From Butyrivibrio hungatei DSM 14810 (GTDB taxonomy: Bacteria; Bacillota; Clostridia; Lachnospirales; Lachnospiraceae), in contig NZ_FRDH01000007.1 in NCBI RefSeq assembly GCF_900143205.1, positions 145,490 to 209,489 on the forward strand: 64,000 bases of DNA. The letters are read 5' to 3'. The translations under genes and the position numbers were made by a program. A model generated the notes under the pieces. That model was not told where the DNA came from. It worked only from the letters and a program-made list of their open reading frames with translations, and did not search any database. Below are positions 63,063 to 64,000 of the stretch, one piece after another (the first letter of the stretch is position 1; each line of letters starts with the position of its first letter).

Positions 63063-63686
63063 TTATGATTCTATCTTTCTAACTTCAGCAAAGCTGATCT
63101 CAACTGGTGTTTCACGGCCAAACAGATCTACATTGATTGTAGCAGTCTGCTTACCGAAGTCCATTCTCTGAACAACGCCAGCTGTATCTTTCCAAACGCC
63201 TGCGATTACTGCAATCTCATCGCCAACACCGAAATCAACAGAAATTGTATCCGTCTTGATTCCGAGAGGCTTAATCTCAGCATCTGTAAGAGGTACTGGT
63301 TTGCTTCCAGGTCCAACGAAACCTGTTACGCCACGTGTATTACGAACTACATACCAAGTCTCATCATTCATATCCATGTTAACAAGAACATAACCTGGGA
63401 ACAGCTTTCTCTGAACATTCTTGCGAACACCATTCTTAACCTCGACAACGTCCTGAAGAGGAACACGAACTTCAAAAATCTGATCCTCAAGGTGTCTGTT
63501 GACGATTGCGCTCTCAAGATTGTCCTTTACTTTGTTCTCATATCCAGAATATGTATGAACAACGTACCAATGAGCGTTTTCATTAGCCTTAGCTTCCGCT
63601 GCAGCAGTTTCTCCCTCAGTTACAGGAGCCTCTGCCTCTGATAATACCTCATCAGATTCTAAAGCCTTTTCCATTTCTTCAGACAT
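63063..63686 (-). CDS. nusG: Transcription termination/antitermination factor NusG
   Basis: 207 residues: an acidic N-terminal extension of about 37 residues, the NGN domain (HWYVVHTYSGYENKVKDNLE, LFPGYVLVNMDMND, WYVVRNTRGVTGFVG) and a KOW domain (VGDEIAVIAGVWKDTAGVVQ). It binds the RNA polymerase clamp and links it to Rho or the ribosome. AAGGAG precedes the ATG. Confidence 0.98.
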   Translation of the reverse strand: MSEEMEKALESDEVLSEAEAPVTEGETAAAEAKANENAHWYVVHTYSGYENKVKDNLESAIVNRHLEDQIFEVRVPLQDVVEVKNGVRKNVQRKLFPGYVLVNMDMNDETWYVVRNTRGVTGFVGPGSKPVPLTDAEIKPLGIKTDTISVDFGVGDEIAVIAGVWKDTAGVVQRMDFGKQTATINVDLFGRETPVEISFAEVRKIES

Positions 63687-63702
63687 ATTATCTCCTTTTA
63701 AC

Positions 63703-63981
63703 TTAGAATATAGATGTAATGATATTCATTCCATATCCAAACACATAGTCTAATACAGCAATCAAAGCGCAGCAAATGACAGATACGATCACAACAGCAG
63801 TTGTCTGCTTAACCATATCATCCTTGGTAGGCCAAATTATCTTACCAAACTCAGCCTTAACGCCTACAAAGAAGTTCTTGATCTTGTTAAATGTAGCAAC
63901 AAAAACATTCTCTTTCTTTTTCTTCGTAGAACTGCTCTTAGAAGCCTTAGACTCGTTATCTACTACCTTGGTCTCTTCCAT
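63703..63981 (-). CDS. secE: Preprotein translocase subunit SecE
   Basis: 92 residues, single-span type: a Ser/Lys-rich N-terminus, an amphipathic helix with the conserved GVKAEFGKIIWPTKDDMVKQ, and one membrane segment TAVVIVSVICCALIAVLDYV. It clamps SecY in the translocon. The ATG at 63981 is near the window edge, with GGAGGG about ten bases upstream, so the gene is complete. Confidence 0.96.
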   Translation of the reverse strand: MEETKVVDNESKASKSSSTKKKKENVFVATFNKIKNFFVGVKAEFGKIIWPTKDDMVKQTTAVVIVSVICCALIAVLDYVFGYGMNIITSIF

Positions 63982-64000
63982 ACCTGTAGTCTCCCTCCAA

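Overview
The window looks like a chromosomal piece of a low-to-mid-GC Firmicute of the family Lachnospiraceae, probably close to Butyrivibrio or Pseudobutyrivibrio. This rests on the clostridial ribosomal and RNA polymerase gene order, strong AGGAGG ribosome binding sites, consensus sigma-A promoters, the many plant-polysaccharide-type genes (GH13, GH36, sugar ABC importer), numerous lipoproteins and the DUF3160/SARP-like families. Genus-level placement is inference; no rRNA gene is present.

Layout. 1-1327: start of an acidic Ala/Pro/Glu-rich protein that runs off the window, then a repeat-rich gap. 1328-9062: a sugar-utilisation locus with a GH13_18 phosphorylase and P-loop kinase on the minus strand, and a LacI regulator plus ABC importer (binding lipoprotein, two permeases, no ATPase) on the plus strand, with two matching palindromic operators. 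9079-14929: a DUF1858 protein, a ferredoxin-like aldo/keto reductase, a TetR/alpha-galactosidase unit and a PepD-type dipeptidase. 15035-16415: infC-rpmI-rplT with an AUU start for infC, an attenuator leader and a consensus promoter. 16436-22916: VanZ, flavin reductase, PepF, HAD phosphatase, secreted amylase and CPBP protease. 23161-27139: an unrecognised three-gene operon in which one new N-terminal domain is fused once to a NERD nuclease-like domain and once to a membrane domain. 27386-27919: a type I toxin-antitoxin-like locus with a second, toxin-less copy. 27926-40509: lipoproteins, tRNA-Trp, cyclophilin, a RelQ/DUF3160/CapA operon, a SARP-like regulator and an isochorismatase-like hydrolase.

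40511-46495 is a one-strand cluster of small house-cleaning and modification genes (HAD, metallophosphoesterase, histidine phosphatase, Nudix, GNAT, RdgB-Nudix fusion, small kinase) directly downstream of the tuf terminator. Between the intact genes lie short N-terminal stubs of other families (GNAT, MazG-like, nitrilase, a cut-off Nudix). Three of the four begin at or overlapping the stop codon of the upstream gene. This suggests modular, cassette-like turnover and is one of the most interesting features here.

46611-63981 holds the str operon (rpsL, rpsG, fusA, tuf) and secE-nusG-rplK-rplA-rplJ-rplL-rpoB-rpoC, all on the minus strand. A CapA-like membrane phosphatase gene with an apparently leaderless promoter is inserted between rplA and rplJ. 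The L10 leader attenuator, several promoters and several terminators can be read directly.
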